Shown here piece by piece: positions 8,713-16,341 of a stretch of 64,000 nucleotides of DNA. The stretch comes from an uncultured Roseobacter sp. Lineage in GTDB: Bacteria; Pseudomonadota; Alphaproteobacteria; Rhodobacterales; Rhodobacteraceae. The notes beneath the pieces are model-generated. The model saw only the letters and a program-made list of their open reading frames with translations. It was not told where the DNA came from and did no database searches. Made by a program: the position numbers and the translations under genes. The stretch lies in the NCBI RefSeq assembly GCF_947495025.1, contig NZ_CANLXG010000002.1, positions 744,001 through 808,000 of the forward strand, read 5' to 3'. Each line of letters begins with the position of its first letter. Position 1 is the first letter of the stretch.

Positions 8713-10758
8713 CTAGCCCGCCTCTCGCAGGACGTCCAGAAACGCTGGGCCAAATCTCTCGGCCCGGCGCTCTCCCAGCAGTTTCTGCAGCAGTACCGGA
8801 TCCGGCGCACGAAGCTGTGCCACCCGCGCCAGCAGCGACGCCGGACAGCTCAGAGGCTTGTCCTGCCCCCCTTCGCCACGCGCGAGACTGGCCTGCACCT
8901 CAAGCAGGCGGTCATAGACCGACCCTGCCGCACGCCCGGCCAGTTTGCGTCGGGTCGGGTGCATCTGCGGGGCATCGCCCGCGATCACTTCGAGGAATGC
9001 GTCACCGTAGCTGTCGAGCTTTTTCGCACCGACACCACCAATGCCGGCCATTGCATCAAGAGTGTTCGGTCGCTTCTCAGCCATCTCGATAAGCGTCCTG
9101 TCGGTGAAAATGATATACGCCGGAACGCGGGCAGCCTCGGCAATCGCCCGGCGCTTTGCCTTGAGTGCGGACAACAGCGGTGCATCTTCATCAGATACCA
9201 TCGCTTTGACCGCCGGCCGGCGCGATGCGGTTGCGGCTTTGATACTGTCGCGCCGCAGCGATATCTTCGCCTGATCGCGCAGAATCGGCAGCGCTGCATC
9301 CGTCATCCGCAGCGCACCGTGGCGTTCCGGGTCAGGGCGCACAAGATCGTGACCCATCATCTGACGGAACACCGCCTGCCACTGGCGACGGTCATACTCC
9401 TGACCAACTGCAAAAGTTGGCAGAGCCTCGTGGCCGCGCTGACGGACTTTGTCCGTTTCGTTACCCGTCAGAATATCGATCAGATGGCCCGCTCCGAAGT
9501 TTTCTCCGGTGCGCAGGATCGCCGACAGTGCCTTGCGCACAGCCGTTGTCCCGTCAAACACATCTGCCGGAGTATCACAGAGATCACACTTGCCGCAGGT
9601 GACATTCTGTTCACCAAAATACCGCAGAAGTGTTTCGCGTCTGCAACTCAGTGCTTCGGCGAGGCCAAGAAGCGCATTCAGCCGGGCATGATCCGCCGCG
9701 CGTCGTTCCGGAGGAGCCAGACCCTCGTCGATCTGGGACCGGCGCAGCCGGATATCCTCTGGTCCGAACAGGGTCAGCGTTTCAGCCGGGGCGCCATCGC
9801 GTCCGGCACGTCCGATTTCCTGATAGTACGCTTCGATCGATTTGGGCAGATCAGCGTGCGCGACCCACCGGATGTCCGGCTTGTCGATACCCATACCAAA
9901 AGCGACGGTGGCCACAACGATCAGGCCGTCTTCCTGCTGAAAACGTCGCTCCGCGATCCGCCGGTCCTCGGCCTCCATCCCACCGTGATAATGTAACGCG
10001 GTGTGACCGGCCTCGCGCAGACCGGCGGCCAGCCCTTCGGTTTTGGCACGCGTGCCGCAGTAGACGATACCAGACTGTCCCCGGCGTGCTTCTGCGAAAT
10101 CCAGAATCTGCCGTCGCGGGCTGTTCTTGGCCAGAAAGGCGAGATGTATGTTCGGACGGTCAAAGCCGTGCAGGAAAGACGTCGGTGCTTCGCCGTCAAA
10201 CAGTTTTTCAACAATCTCCTGCCGGGTTTCGGCGTCCGCGGTCGCCGTGAAGGCAGCCAGCGGTACACCAAGATCGCGCCGCAATGCGCCGATCCGCAGG
10301 TAATCTGGGCGAAAATCATGGCCCCACTGACTGACACAATGCGCCTCATCCACGGCGATCATTGAAACGCAGGCCCGCCGCAGAAGCCCAAGCGAGCCGC
10401 CCGATGCCAGACGCTCCGGCGCCATGTAAAGCAGTTTCAGCTGCCCTGCTTCCAGTGCGGCAAAAACCGCGTCGGTCTCTTCGGGGGTGTTGCCAGATGT
10501 CAGGGCGCCGGCGGATACGCCTGCTTCCTGCAGTGCGCGCACCTGGTCGCGCATCAGAGCGATCAGCGGAGAGATTACCACCGTGACGCCGTCACGAATT
10601 AGTGCAGGAAGCTGAAAACAGAGGGATTTACCACCACCGGTGGGCATAATTGCCAGTACGTTCTGCCCGGTCGCTACGGCAGCAACAATATCTTCCTGGC
10701 CAGGCCTGAAGCTGTTGAATCCGAATACATCACGTAACAGCGTGGCAGCGCCTGTCAT
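8713..10758 (-). CDS. recQ: ATP-dependent DNA helicase RecQ
   Basis: This is a 681-residue RecQ helicase that unwinds 3'-tailed duplexes in recombination and replication-fork repair. Motif 0 (FGFNSFRPGQEDIV), Walker A (MPTGGGKSLCFQLPAL), the DEAH box with the RecQ aromatic loop (DEAHCVSQWGHDFRPDY) and motif VI (YYQEIGRAGRDG) are all intact. The RQC zinc site is visible as CGKCDLC with an upstream RRETLLRYFGE. The C-terminal HRDC domain includes LIEMAEKRPNTLDAMAGIGGVG. The length is slightly greater than E. coli RecQ because of a C-terminal extension with a short repeat-like segment (LLARVAQLRAPDPVLLQKLL). It is upstream of yaaA on the same strand. Confidence 0.96.
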   Translation of the reverse strand: MTGAATLLRDVFGFNSFRPGQEDIVAAVATGQNVLAIMPTGGGKSLCFQLPALIRDGVTVVISPLIALMRDQVRALQEAGVSAGALTSGNTPEETDAVFAALEAGQLKLLYMAPERLASGGSLGLLRRACVSMIAVDEAHCVSQWGHDFRPDYLRIGALRRDLGVPLAAFTATADAETRQEIVEKLFDGEAPTSFLHGFDRPNIHLAFLAKNSPRRQILDFAEARRGQSGIVYCGTRAKTEGLAAGLREAGHTALHYHGGMEAEDRRIAERRFQQEDGLIVVATVAFGMGIDKPDIRWVAHADLPKSIEAYYQEIGRAGRDGAPAETLTLFGPEDIRLRRSQIDEGLAPPERRAADHARLNALLGLAEALSCRRETLLRYFGEQNVTCGKCDLCDTPADVFDGTTAVRKALSAILRTGENFGAGHLIDILTGNETDKVRQRGHEALPTFAVGQEYDRRQWQAVFRQMMGHDLVRPDPERHGALRMTDAALPILRDQAKISLRRDSIKAATASRRPAVKAMVSDEDAPLLSALKAKRRAIAEAARVPAYIIFTDRTLIEMAEKRPNTLDAMAGIGGVGAKKLDSYGDAFLEVIAGDAPQMHPTRRKLAGRAAGSVYDRLLEVQASLARGEGGQDKPLSCPASLLARVAQLRAPDPVLLQKLLGERRAERFGPAFLDVLREAG

Positions 10759-10867
10759 GGGAACCCTGTAAAATTGTCTGCTCTTTTTATGCAGACTCCC
10801 ACACTAAGGATTCGTGAACAAGGCCTGCCGCGTCAGCAGGACACATAAACCGGCAATTTTTATGAGA

Positions 10868-11155
10868 TCAGATGAAGAGTGCGTAGTTGTTCACAAGCAC
10901 AATACGCAGGATCGCAACGATCAGCAGCACCGCCAGGGGGGCCAGGTCAATACCGCCCATCTGCGGCAGCATCCGGCGCACCGGCCCGTAGATCGGTTCC
11001 AGCAGTCGGTTCAGGCCATACCAGATCTGCGCCACAAGCTGCTGTTGCGTATTCAGGACCTGAAAATTAATCAGCCAGCTCATGATCACATGTGCAATGA
11101 TAAAGAACCACACGACGTTCAGCAGCAGCATCAGAATTTCGAACAGCGATTGCAT
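10868..11155 (-). CDS. YggT family membrane protein
   Basis: This is a 95-residue protein with two hydrophobic blocks (about 3-32 and 68-92). The conserved YggT signature lies between them: WLINFQVLN, then WYGLNRLLEPIYGPVRRMLP and GIDLAPLAVLL. Family members are small inner-membrane proteins, linked in some bacteria to osmotic stress and to cell-division or photosystem assembly; a precise role is not known. It stands alone on the minus strand, 109 bp upstream of recQ. A weak GC hairpin (CCTGC/GCAGG arms) lies in that gap. Confidence 0.9.
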   Translation of the reverse strand: MQSLFEILMLLLNVVWFFIIAHVIMSWLINFQVLNTQQQLVAQIWYGLNRLLEPIYGPVRRMLPQMGGIDLAPLAVLLIVAILRIVLVNNYALFI

Positions 11156-11304
11156 CAGGGGTCCTTTCCTTGCGACGCTTCCCAGTTAAGCAGGCAACCG
11201 GCAAAGGGCAAGAGCCGGCCCCCTGTGCAAAAACGTCAAAGCCGTGCTTGCGCCGCAGCCTTGTGCCTGTTTTAGCTTAAGATACCCTAAAGAGGCAGGC
11301 GGAC

Positions 11305-12672
11305 ATGACAGCAGAAAAGAAGCGGATCTGGGGCTGGTTCGCCTTCGACTGGGCTGCACAACCCTATTACACGCTGGGTCTGACTTTCATCTTCGGACCT
11401 TATTTCGCTGGCGTCGCAACAGATTTTTTTACGGCTTCCGGTATGAGCGAAGACGCCGCTGACGCGCGTGCGCAAAGCGTCTGGGCCAATGCCCAGCTGG
11501 TCGCCGGCCTTTTTATTGCTGCCCTGGGGCCGGTGATCGGCGCATATGCAGACAGCACGGGACGGCGGATGCCCTGGATCATTGCTTTTTCGGTTGTCTA
11601 TGTCGTTGCCTCTGCGTCGCTCTGGTACATGGTCCCTGACGGATCGGCGCTCTGGTTCTGCCTTTACGCTTTTGCCATCGGATTTGTTGCCGCAGAATTC
11701 GCTCTGATCTTTGTGAATGCGCAGCTGCCGGGTCTGGGAGACGAGGACACCATCGGCAAGATCAGCGGCATAGGCGCATCGCTGGGCTACTGGGGTGGCG
11801 TGGTATCGCTTTTCATCATGCTGCTGTTTTTCTTCGAGGCCAATCCGGAGGCCGGCACAACGCTCATCGGTCTGGCACCGGCACTTGGGCTGGACGCTTC
11901 ACAGAGCGAGGGCACACGGTTTGTCGGCCCCTTTATCGCCGGGTGGTTTGTGCTGTTTATGATCCCCTACTTTGCCTGGGTGCGGGAGCCGAAACCGACC
12001 GTGAAACAGGGGGGGTTCTCTGCGGCTATGGCAGATCTGCGCGCCTCTCTGGCACAGGTGCTCAGACGCCCGAGCCTTGCCGCCTACCTCGGCTCCTCAA
12101 TGCTTTACCGCGATGCGCTCAACGCGCTTTATGGCTTCGGCGGCGTCTACGCCCGGCTGGTGCTGGACTGGTCGCTCACCAACATCGCAATCTTCGGGAT
12201 CATCGGGGCCATCACCGCGGCGATCGCGACCTGGGTTGGTGGCCTTTTCGATGAGAAATACGGCCCCAAACCGGTCATCCGGGTCTGTATCTTCATTCTG
12301 ATCGTGGTCTGCAGCGTGATCGTCGGCATGTCACGCGAAACCTTTTTCGGGATGGCTCTGGCACCAGGCTCATCTCTGCCAGACATCACCTTTTTTGTCT
12401 GTGGCGCGGCCATTGGCGGCGCAGGCGGCGCGCTTTATGCCGCATCCCGTTCGATGATGGTGCGCCACACCAATCCAGACCGCCCGACCGAAGCCTTTGG
12501 TCTTTTTGCTCTGTCGGGCAAGGCCACTGCGTTCCTGGCCCCTCTGCTGATCAGCGTCGTCACCACAGCAACCGAAAACGCACGTCTGGGCATTTCGCCG
12601 CTGATCGGGCTTTTCGTACTCGCCCTGATTGTGCTCATATGGGTTAACCCAAAAGGAGACCGCGCAGAATGA
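11305..12672 (+). CDS. MFS transporter, UMF1/Atg22-like
   Basis: This 455-residue protein has about 12 hydrophobic segments and the start typical of UMF1-type major facilitator proteins: IWGWFAFDWAAQPYYTL, with the FDWA motif followed by TFIFGPYF. A second recognisable piece is ASRSMMVRHTNPDRPTEAFGLFALSGKATAFLAP near the C-terminus, the Atg22-like element. It is an inner-membrane exporter or importer. Vacuolar Atg22 relatives export amino acids, but the substrate of bacterial UMF1 proteins is generally unknown. The stop overlaps the mepA start by 4 bp (ATGA), so the two are co-translated. Confidence 0.88.
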   Translation: MTAEKKRIWGWFAFDWAAQPYYTLGLTFIFGPYFAGVATDFFTASGMSEDAADARAQSVWANAQLVAGLFIAALGPVIGAYADSTGRRMPWIIAFSVVYVVASASLWYMVPDGSALWFCLYAFAIGFVAAEFALIFVNAQLPGLGDEDTIGKISGIGASLGYWGGVVSLFIMLLFFFEANPEAGTTLIGLAPALGLDASQSEGTRFVGPFIAGWFVLFMIPYFAWVREPKPTVKQGGFSAAMADLRASLAQVLRRPSLAAYLGSSMLYRDALNALYGFGGVYARLVLDWSLTNIAIFGIIGAITAAIATWVGGLFDEKYGPKPVIRVCIFILIVVCSVIVGMSRETFFGMALAPGSSLPDITFFVCGAAIGGAGGALYAASRSMMVRHTNPDRPTEAFGLFALSGKATAFLAPLLISVVTTATENARLGISPLIGLFVLALIVLIWVNPKGDRAE

Positions 12673-13595
12673 CACGCCTGTCCATCGGACTTCTGACTGC
12701 CATCGCCGGCCTGATCCTTGCCAGCTGCGACGAAGCCCCTGCCCCGGAGGTGCTGGCACCCCCCGAGCCGGTCATCGCGACATCGGGCAATTCGAATGCG
12801 ATCGCAAAACAGCTCTTTGGCGCCAAAAAAGAGGCCTCTGCCCAGCGACCCGGCCCACTGGGCAGCTATGCAAAAGGCTGCGTCGCAGGGGCGGCCCAAC
12901 TGCCCGAAACCGGACCGACGTGGCAGGCCATGCGCCTGTCGCGCAACCGCAACTGGGCGCATCCCGAAACCGTCGACTTTGTCCAGGACCTCAGCCGCAA
13001 GGCAGCACAGCAACCCGGCTGGAACGGTCTCTATGTCGGAGATCTCAGCCAGCCACGCGGCGGCCCGATGCTGACAGGTCATGCGAGCCACCAGATCGGG
13101 CTGGACGCGGATATCTGGCTGCGGCCTGCGGACAATCTTGCATTGTCTGCTTCGGAACGCGAAAATATCTCGTCAATTTCCCTGCGGCGTGATCGCGGTG
13201 CTTTTGTCAACGACAACTGGACGCCCGCGCATCAGGAGATCATCAGAGCCGCCGCCTCTGACCCGCGGGTGGCTCGGATATTTATTTTTCCCGGTGCCAA
13301 GGTCCGTATGTGCCAGGATGCAAAAGGCGACAGATCATGGCTCAACAAGGTGCGGCCCTGGTTCGGACACCACTATCATTTCCACGTGCGTCTGAAATGC
13401 CCTGCCGGGGCGGAGGGATGCATTGATCAGGCACCGCCGCCCGCCGGTGACGGCTGCGCGGATGCCCAGGCCTGGGTCAACAACATCCTGAATCCACCAC
13501 CGCCAGACCCCAACGCAAAACCCCGTAAACCCCGACGCGACCTTGTGCTCGCAGATCTGCCTGCACAATGCGCCGCCGTTTTACAGTCCCGCTGA
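12669..13595 (+). CDS. mepA: penicillin-insensitive murein endopeptidase, lipoprotein
   Basis: This 308-residue peptidase M74 enzyme cleaves D-alanyl-meso-diaminopimelyl cross-links in peptidoglycan without penicillin sensitivity. The zinc ligands are visible in HASHQIGLDADIW (about 138-150) and in WFGHHYHFHVRLKCP. PLGSYAKGCVAGAAQLPETG and NRNWAHPETVDFV are typical of MepA. The N-terminus is a lipoprotein signal, LILASC, with Cys20 as the lipidated residue; E. coli MepA is instead a soluble periplasmic protein. Several cysteines probably form disulfides. A proline-rich tail ends the protein. Its 3' end overlaps the next gene by 28 bp in another frame. Confidence 0.93.
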   Translation: MTRLSIGLLTAIAGLILASCDEAPAPEVLAPPEPVIATSGNSNAIAKQLFGAKKEASAQRPGPLGSYAKGCVAGAAQLPETGPTWQAMRLSRNRNWAHPETVDFVQDLSRKAAQQPGWNGLYVGDLSQPRGGPMLTGHASHQIGLDADIWLRPADNLALSASERENISSISLRRDRGAFVNDNWTPAHQEIIRAAASDPRVARIFIFPGAKVRMCQDAKGDRSWLNKVRPWFGHHYHFHVRLKCPAGAEGCIDQAPPPAGDGCADAQAWVNNILNPPPPDPNAKPRKPRRDLVLADLPAQCAAVLQSR

Positions 13596-14479
13596 TCATG
13601 GCCATGGGGGTTGCCCCCTGGCTGGCCCTGAAGCCTGCTCCACCCGCAGTTCCGCCCGCCGAACAGCCCGCGCAGCTGAGCGCTGTGATCGCAACAGAGA
13701 CCGGTGCCGAGTGGGCCGGCGGGTTTTCCGGGATCGAGGTCCTGCCGGATGGCAGTGCCTGGTACCTTGTGACCGACAGGGGCCATATTGCCCGGGGTAC
13801 CTTTATCCGGCAGAACAATGAGCTGATCTCTGCAGACGTCACGGCGTTCAAACCACTGGTGGATCATTTTGGCAACGCACGCGAGTTTCCGCACACTGAT
13901 GCCGAAGGCCTGGCACTGGATTCAGAAGGGCGTCTGAATGTCTCGTTCGAGCACGCGCACCGCGTACTGCGGTATGACGACTGGGATGCAGCGGCCATAT
14001 GGCCCGCCTATACCAGATCCTGGCGTGCCCTGCCGCAAAACGGCGGTATGGAAGCGCTGGCTGTAGACGCCAGCGGAACTCTTTTCGCCATTCCCGAAGG
14101 GGTCGCCTCGGGCGCCTGGGAAGCGCTCGTTTACAGGCGCAGCCATCCCAATCCCTGGGAGCAGCCCTTTACCCTGCCACTGGCCGCGGGGTTCAAACCG
14201 ACAGGAGCAGATTTCGGCCCCGACGGGCGGCTCTATCTGCTGGAGCGGGGACTCTACCCCTTTGGCTTTCGCAGTCAGATCCGCAGTATGTCTGTCACCG
14301 ACACAGGGTTTGAGGACATCCGCGTAATCCTTGAAACCCCTCTGTTTACCCACGGCAACCTAGAAGGCATCGCGGTCTGGCGCGATAACGCGGGCAAAAT
14401 CCGACTGACAATGGTTTCCGACGACAACTTCCTGCGGCTGTTGCGGTCGGAAATTGTGGAATACGTGCTCACCGAGTGA
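13568..14479 (+). CDS. esterase-like phytase-fold secreted protein
   Basis: This 303-residue protein begins MRRRFTVPLIMAMGVAPWLAL, a likely Sec signal or anchor. It then reads as a beta-propeller-like protein of the esterase-like activity of phytase family: GGFSGIEVLPDGSAWYLVTDRG, then DAEGLALDSEGRL, NGGMEALAVDASGTLFAIPEG, PTGADFGPDGRLYLLERG and GNLEGIAVWRD. The repeating propeller blades each end in a GxL-type strand. Family members are periplasmic or secreted; the enzymatic activity is poorly tested. The start lies inside mepA (28-bp overlap), so expression is probably coupled to mepA. A role in envelope phosphate or ester turnover would be a guess. Confidence 0.8.
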   Translation: MRRRFTVPLIMAMGVAPWLALKPAPPAVPPAEQPAQLSAVIATETGAEWAGGFSGIEVLPDGSAWYLVTDRGHIARGTFIRQNNELISADVTAFKPLVDHFGNAREFPHTDAEGLALDSEGRLNVSFEHAHRVLRYDDWDAAAIWPAYTRSWRALPQNGGMEALAVDASGTLFAIPEGVASGAWEALVYRRSHPNPWEQPFTLPLAAGFKPTGADFGPDGRLYLLERGLYPFGFRSQIRSMSVTDTGFEDIRVILETPLFTHGNLEGIAVWRDNAGKIRLTMVSDDNFLRLLRSEIVEYVLTE

Positions 14480-14570
14480 CTTGCGCCCCGCGCACATCCA
14501 CCGTAAAGACCGCCCGTCGGCCCGACCGGGCCCTCCAAGTGCCGCAACCTTGTCAAAACGGATACATCTT

Positions 14571-15191
14571 ATGACACGCGCTCACCTTCCCGGCATTATT
14601 GCCATGGCCGCCATCGTGGTGGCTTCGAACATTCTTGTGCAGTTCCTCTTTGGCAACTGGCTGACCTGGGGCGCGTTCACCTACCCGCTCGCCTTTCTGG
14701 TGACCGACGTGATGAACCGCGTTTACGGTGCCGCCGCCGCGCGCCGCGTGGTCTTTGCGGGCTTCATCGTTGGCATCATCTGTTCGCTGATCGGCACACA
14801 GATCATCGGTGAATTCGGGCCGCTGGTCACGCTGCGTATTGCCGTCGGCTCAGGCCTTGCCTTCCTGACGGCACAGCTGCTGGATGTGGCGATTTTCTCT
14901 GCCCTGCGGGACGGCCGCTGGTGGCGCGCACCGCTGGCCTCGACGCTTATCGGCAGCACAGTCGACACGGCGCTGTTCTTCACCATCGCCTTTTCCGCCA
15001 GCCTGGCATTCATCGAGCCCGCAAATGACGTGTCCTGGGCCGGCGAAATCCTGCCCGTCCTCGGCTTTGGCCCCGAAGCGCCACTCTGGGTGTCGCTTGC
15101 GGTCGCTGACTGGGCCGTCAAACTCAGCCTCGCCCTGCTGGCACTCGTGCCGTTCCGCGTGATCACCGCGCGGGCAGCAGCTGTGCGTTAG
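14571..15191 (+). CDS. queuosine precursor transporter (VUT/YhhQ family)
   Basis: This 206-residue protein has about six membrane segments. The family signature is near the N-terminus: SNILVQFLFGNWLTWGAFTYPLAFLVTDVMNRVYG, the YPxxFLxTDxxNxxYG region of COG1738. E. coli YhhQ imports preQ0/preQ1 for queuosine tRNA modification, and the same role is inferred here. The ATG at 14571 is chosen because it begins the conserved part; the frame stays open upstream to 14454 with non-membrane, low-complexity sequence. No preQ1 riboswitch could be recognised in the 91-bp leader, which does contain a GC palindrome (GGCCC-GACC-GGGCC, 14519-14532). Confidence 0.86.
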   Translation: MTRAHLPGIIAMAAIVVASNILVQFLFGNWLTWGAFTYPLAFLVTDVMNRVYGAAAARRVVFAGFIVGIICSLIGTQIIGEFGPLVTLRIAVGSGLAFLTAQLLDVAIFSALRDGRWWRAPLASTLIGSTVDTALFFTIAFSASLAFIEPANDVSWAGEILPVLGFGPEAPLWVSLAVADWAVKLSLALLALVPFRVITARAAAVR

Positions 15192-15280
15192 GGATTCGTT
15201 AACGAAAAAACTCTTGGTGATTTCCGAAACCTGTGCGACGATTCCTGCAACGTCAACAGATAGGTAAAGGAGGTGATCCA

Positions 15281-15337
15281 GTGTCAAGAAAGGTATTGGA
15301 GCGAGGTGTCGGAACAGCTTTGGAGGTCGCCTGCTGA
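15281..15337 (+). CDS. possible 18-residue leader peptide
   Basis: A GTG start at 15281 lies 7 nt after the GGAGG core of the exceptionally long Shine-Dalgarno complement. It opens an 18-codon frame encoding MSRKVLERGVGTALEVAC, then TGA at 15335-15337. Such optimal spacing and SD strength suggest that ribosomes would load here if the site is exposed. The coding region overlaps the helix formed by GTCAAG/CTTGAC, so translation would disrupt the RNA fold. No homologous protein is recognised and no repeated codon run typical of amino-acid attenuators is present. It may be a regulatory ORF, or the SD-like sequence may serve another purpose and no peptide be made. Confidence 0.35.
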   Translation: MSRKVLERGVGTALEVAC

Positions 15338-15408
15338 GGCAGCCCTTGACGGGCAGAACTCCCGAGTGGATTTCGGTCTAACCGATCCCCTCCTTAAACC
15401 ATTCGATT

Positions 15409-15436
15409 GGGCCACACTTCCGGGTGTGGCCCTTTT
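15409..15436 (+). terminator. intrinsic terminator
   Basis: A perfect 9-bp stem, GGGCCACAC (15409-15417) with GTGTGGCCC (15424-15432), encloses the loop TTCCGG and is followed by TTTT. It ends the structured-RNA candidate 38 bp before the glyoxalase-fold gene. It could therefore act as a true terminator of a small RNA or as an attenuator for the downstream genes. Confidence 0.85.
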
Positions 15437-15474
15437 ACGTTACACCGGCAAGGCAACCCATCCGGGGATTTTCT

Positions 15475-15834
15475 ATGCCACCAGCCCTCGCCAGCCTCAT
15501 CCTCTACACCCGCAAAACCGATGAAATGGCCGCCTTTTACTGCGATCATTTCGGCTATACCAGGCACGATCTGCCCGGCGACCGGATCGTTGAGTTGCGC
15601 CCGGCAGCGGGCGGCGCTGTTTTGCTGCTGCATCCGGCGGGCAAAGGTGCGCGCCAGGGCCAGGCCGCTGTTAAACTGGTCTTTGCCATCGCCGATGTGC
15701 CAGGATTTGCAGCCGGGCGCGCAGCACAGGGTCTGGTTTTCGGCCCCTTGCACGAGGCGGACGGGTATGTTTTTGCCAATACCAGGGACCCATCTGGCAA
15801 TTCTGTCAGCATTTCGGGCCGCCTCGCAGAGTAA
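15475..15834 (+). CDS. VOC/glyoxalase-fold protein
   Basis: This is a 119-residue single-domain vicinal-oxygen-chelate protein: ASLILYTRKTDEMAAFYCDHFGY at the start, GPLHEADGYVFANTRDPSGNSVSISGR at the end. These two beta-alpha-beta-beta-beta halves are typical of small glyoxalase/bleomycin-resistance-like proteins. The usual metal-binding His at the first strand is not evident, so catalytic function is uncertain. The ATG at 15475 follows the terminator by 38 bp; the frame is also open upstream through the terminator stem, which is unlikely to be coding. It is 12 bp upstream of arfB on the same strand, so both probably share a transcript. Confidence 0.75.
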   Translation: MPPALASLILYTRKTDEMAAFYCDHFGYTRHDLPGDRIVELRPAAGGAVLLLHPAGKGARQGQAAVKLVFAIADVPGFAAGRAAQGLVFGPLHEADGYVFANTRDPSGNSVSISGRLAE

Positions 15835-15846
15835 CCGGACCGCCGC

Positions 15847-16269
15847 ATGATTGAGATCAACAGCGACATCACCATTGAGGACTGGGAGTTCACAGAAAGC
15901 TTCATGCGTGCCTCGGGTCCCGGCGGGCAGAACGTGAACAAGGTCTCTTCGGCGGTCGAACTGAGGTTCGAGGCCGCGCGCTCACCAAATCTGCCGCCGG
16001 CGGTGAAGACACGGCTCAAACGGCTCGCAGGACGCCGCTGGACCACCGAGGGCGCGCTGGTTCTGCAATGCGACGAAAGCCGCAGCCAGGCACGCAACCG
16101 GGAACTGATCCGCGAACGTCTGGCAGAGATGATCCGCAAGGCACTGGTCGCGCCCAAACGCCGGATCGCCACACGCCCCACCCTCGGCTCAAAAAAGCGA
16201 CGGCTCAAAGCCAAAAAAGTCCGGGGCGAAGTGAAATCCCTGCGCGGGCGTGTCGATCCCGAGGGCTGA
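15847..16269 (+). CDS. arfB: alternative ribosome-rescue factor ArfB (YaeJ)
   Basis: This 140-residue peptidyl-tRNA hydrolase releases nascent chains from ribosomes stalled on non-stop mRNA. The catalytic GGQ is at residues 26-28 in RASGPGGQNVNKVSSAVELRF, which also includes the helix seen in class-I release factors and ArfB. The C-terminal basic tail (TLGSKKRRLKAKKVRGEVK) is the element that inserts into the empty mRNA channel, and it separates ArfB from ordinary RF2-like proteins. Length fits the family. It follows the glyoxalase-fold gene by 12 bp and lies about 400 bp after the 16S-complementary RNA candidate. That adjacency is suggestive but may be chance. Confidence 0.92.
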   Translation: MIEINSDITIEDWEFTESFMRASGPGGQNVNKVSSAVELRFEAARSPNLPPAVKTRLKRLAGRRWTTEGALVLQCDESRSQARNRELIRERLAEMIRKALVAPKRRIATRPTLGSKKRRLKAKKVRGEVKSLRGRVDPEG

Positions 16270-16341
16270 CCCGCGCACCGAATTTGAGTGACCGCATCGC
16301 TGCAATGCGTAGGGTGGCACCAGACCAACTGGATTCCCACC

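Larger units (their letters stand above)
15263..15436 (+). ncRNA. candidate structured RNA with paired SD and anti-SD-like arms
   Basis: This is a roughly 175-nt intergenic element. Its 5' arm contains AAAGGAGGTGATCCAG (15266-15281), a perfect complement of the 3' end of alphaproteobacterial 16S rRNA (CUGGAUCACCUCCUUU). A 3' arm, GATCCCCTCCTT (15384-15395), pairs with it over 11 of 12 positions and itself resembles the 16S tail. Further helices can form inside: GTCAAG (15283-15288) with CTTGAC (15345-15350), a CGGG/CCCG hairpin, and TCGGT-CTA-ACCGA (15373-15385), which competes with the anti-SD arm. The element ends in a strong intrinsic terminator. It could be a small RNA, or an attenuator leader for the genes downstream. 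I do not recognise it as a known family. The structure is inferred by eye. Confidence 0.5.

Noticed and set aside
8611..9996. 461-codon open frame on the plus strand
   Set aside because: It is antisense to recQ and yaaA, arises from GC-rich codon bias, and shows no recognisable domain.
10759..10867. terminator for yggT (CCTGC/GCAGG hairpin)
   Set aside because: The stem is short and no U-run follows on the minus strand.
14480..14570. preQ1 riboswitch before the queuosine-precursor transporter
   Set aside because: No conserved preQ1-I core (the C-rich loop plus A-rich tail) could be found; only a short GC palindrome is present.
15263..15436. CcsR/alpha-r14 (Cuckoo) RNA, 6S RNA, tmRNA piece or SRP RNA
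   Set aside because: It has no CCUCCUCCC loop repeats or DUF1127 host gene, no 6S bubble, no tRNA-like end or tag sequence, and no SRP GGAA tetraloop domain.
15273..15524. 83-codon frame starting at the GTG inside the long SD sequence
   Set aside because: It runs through the RNA arms, the terminator stem and into the glyoxalase gene in a wrong frame. Its product has no protein-like pattern, and the SD would overlap its own start.
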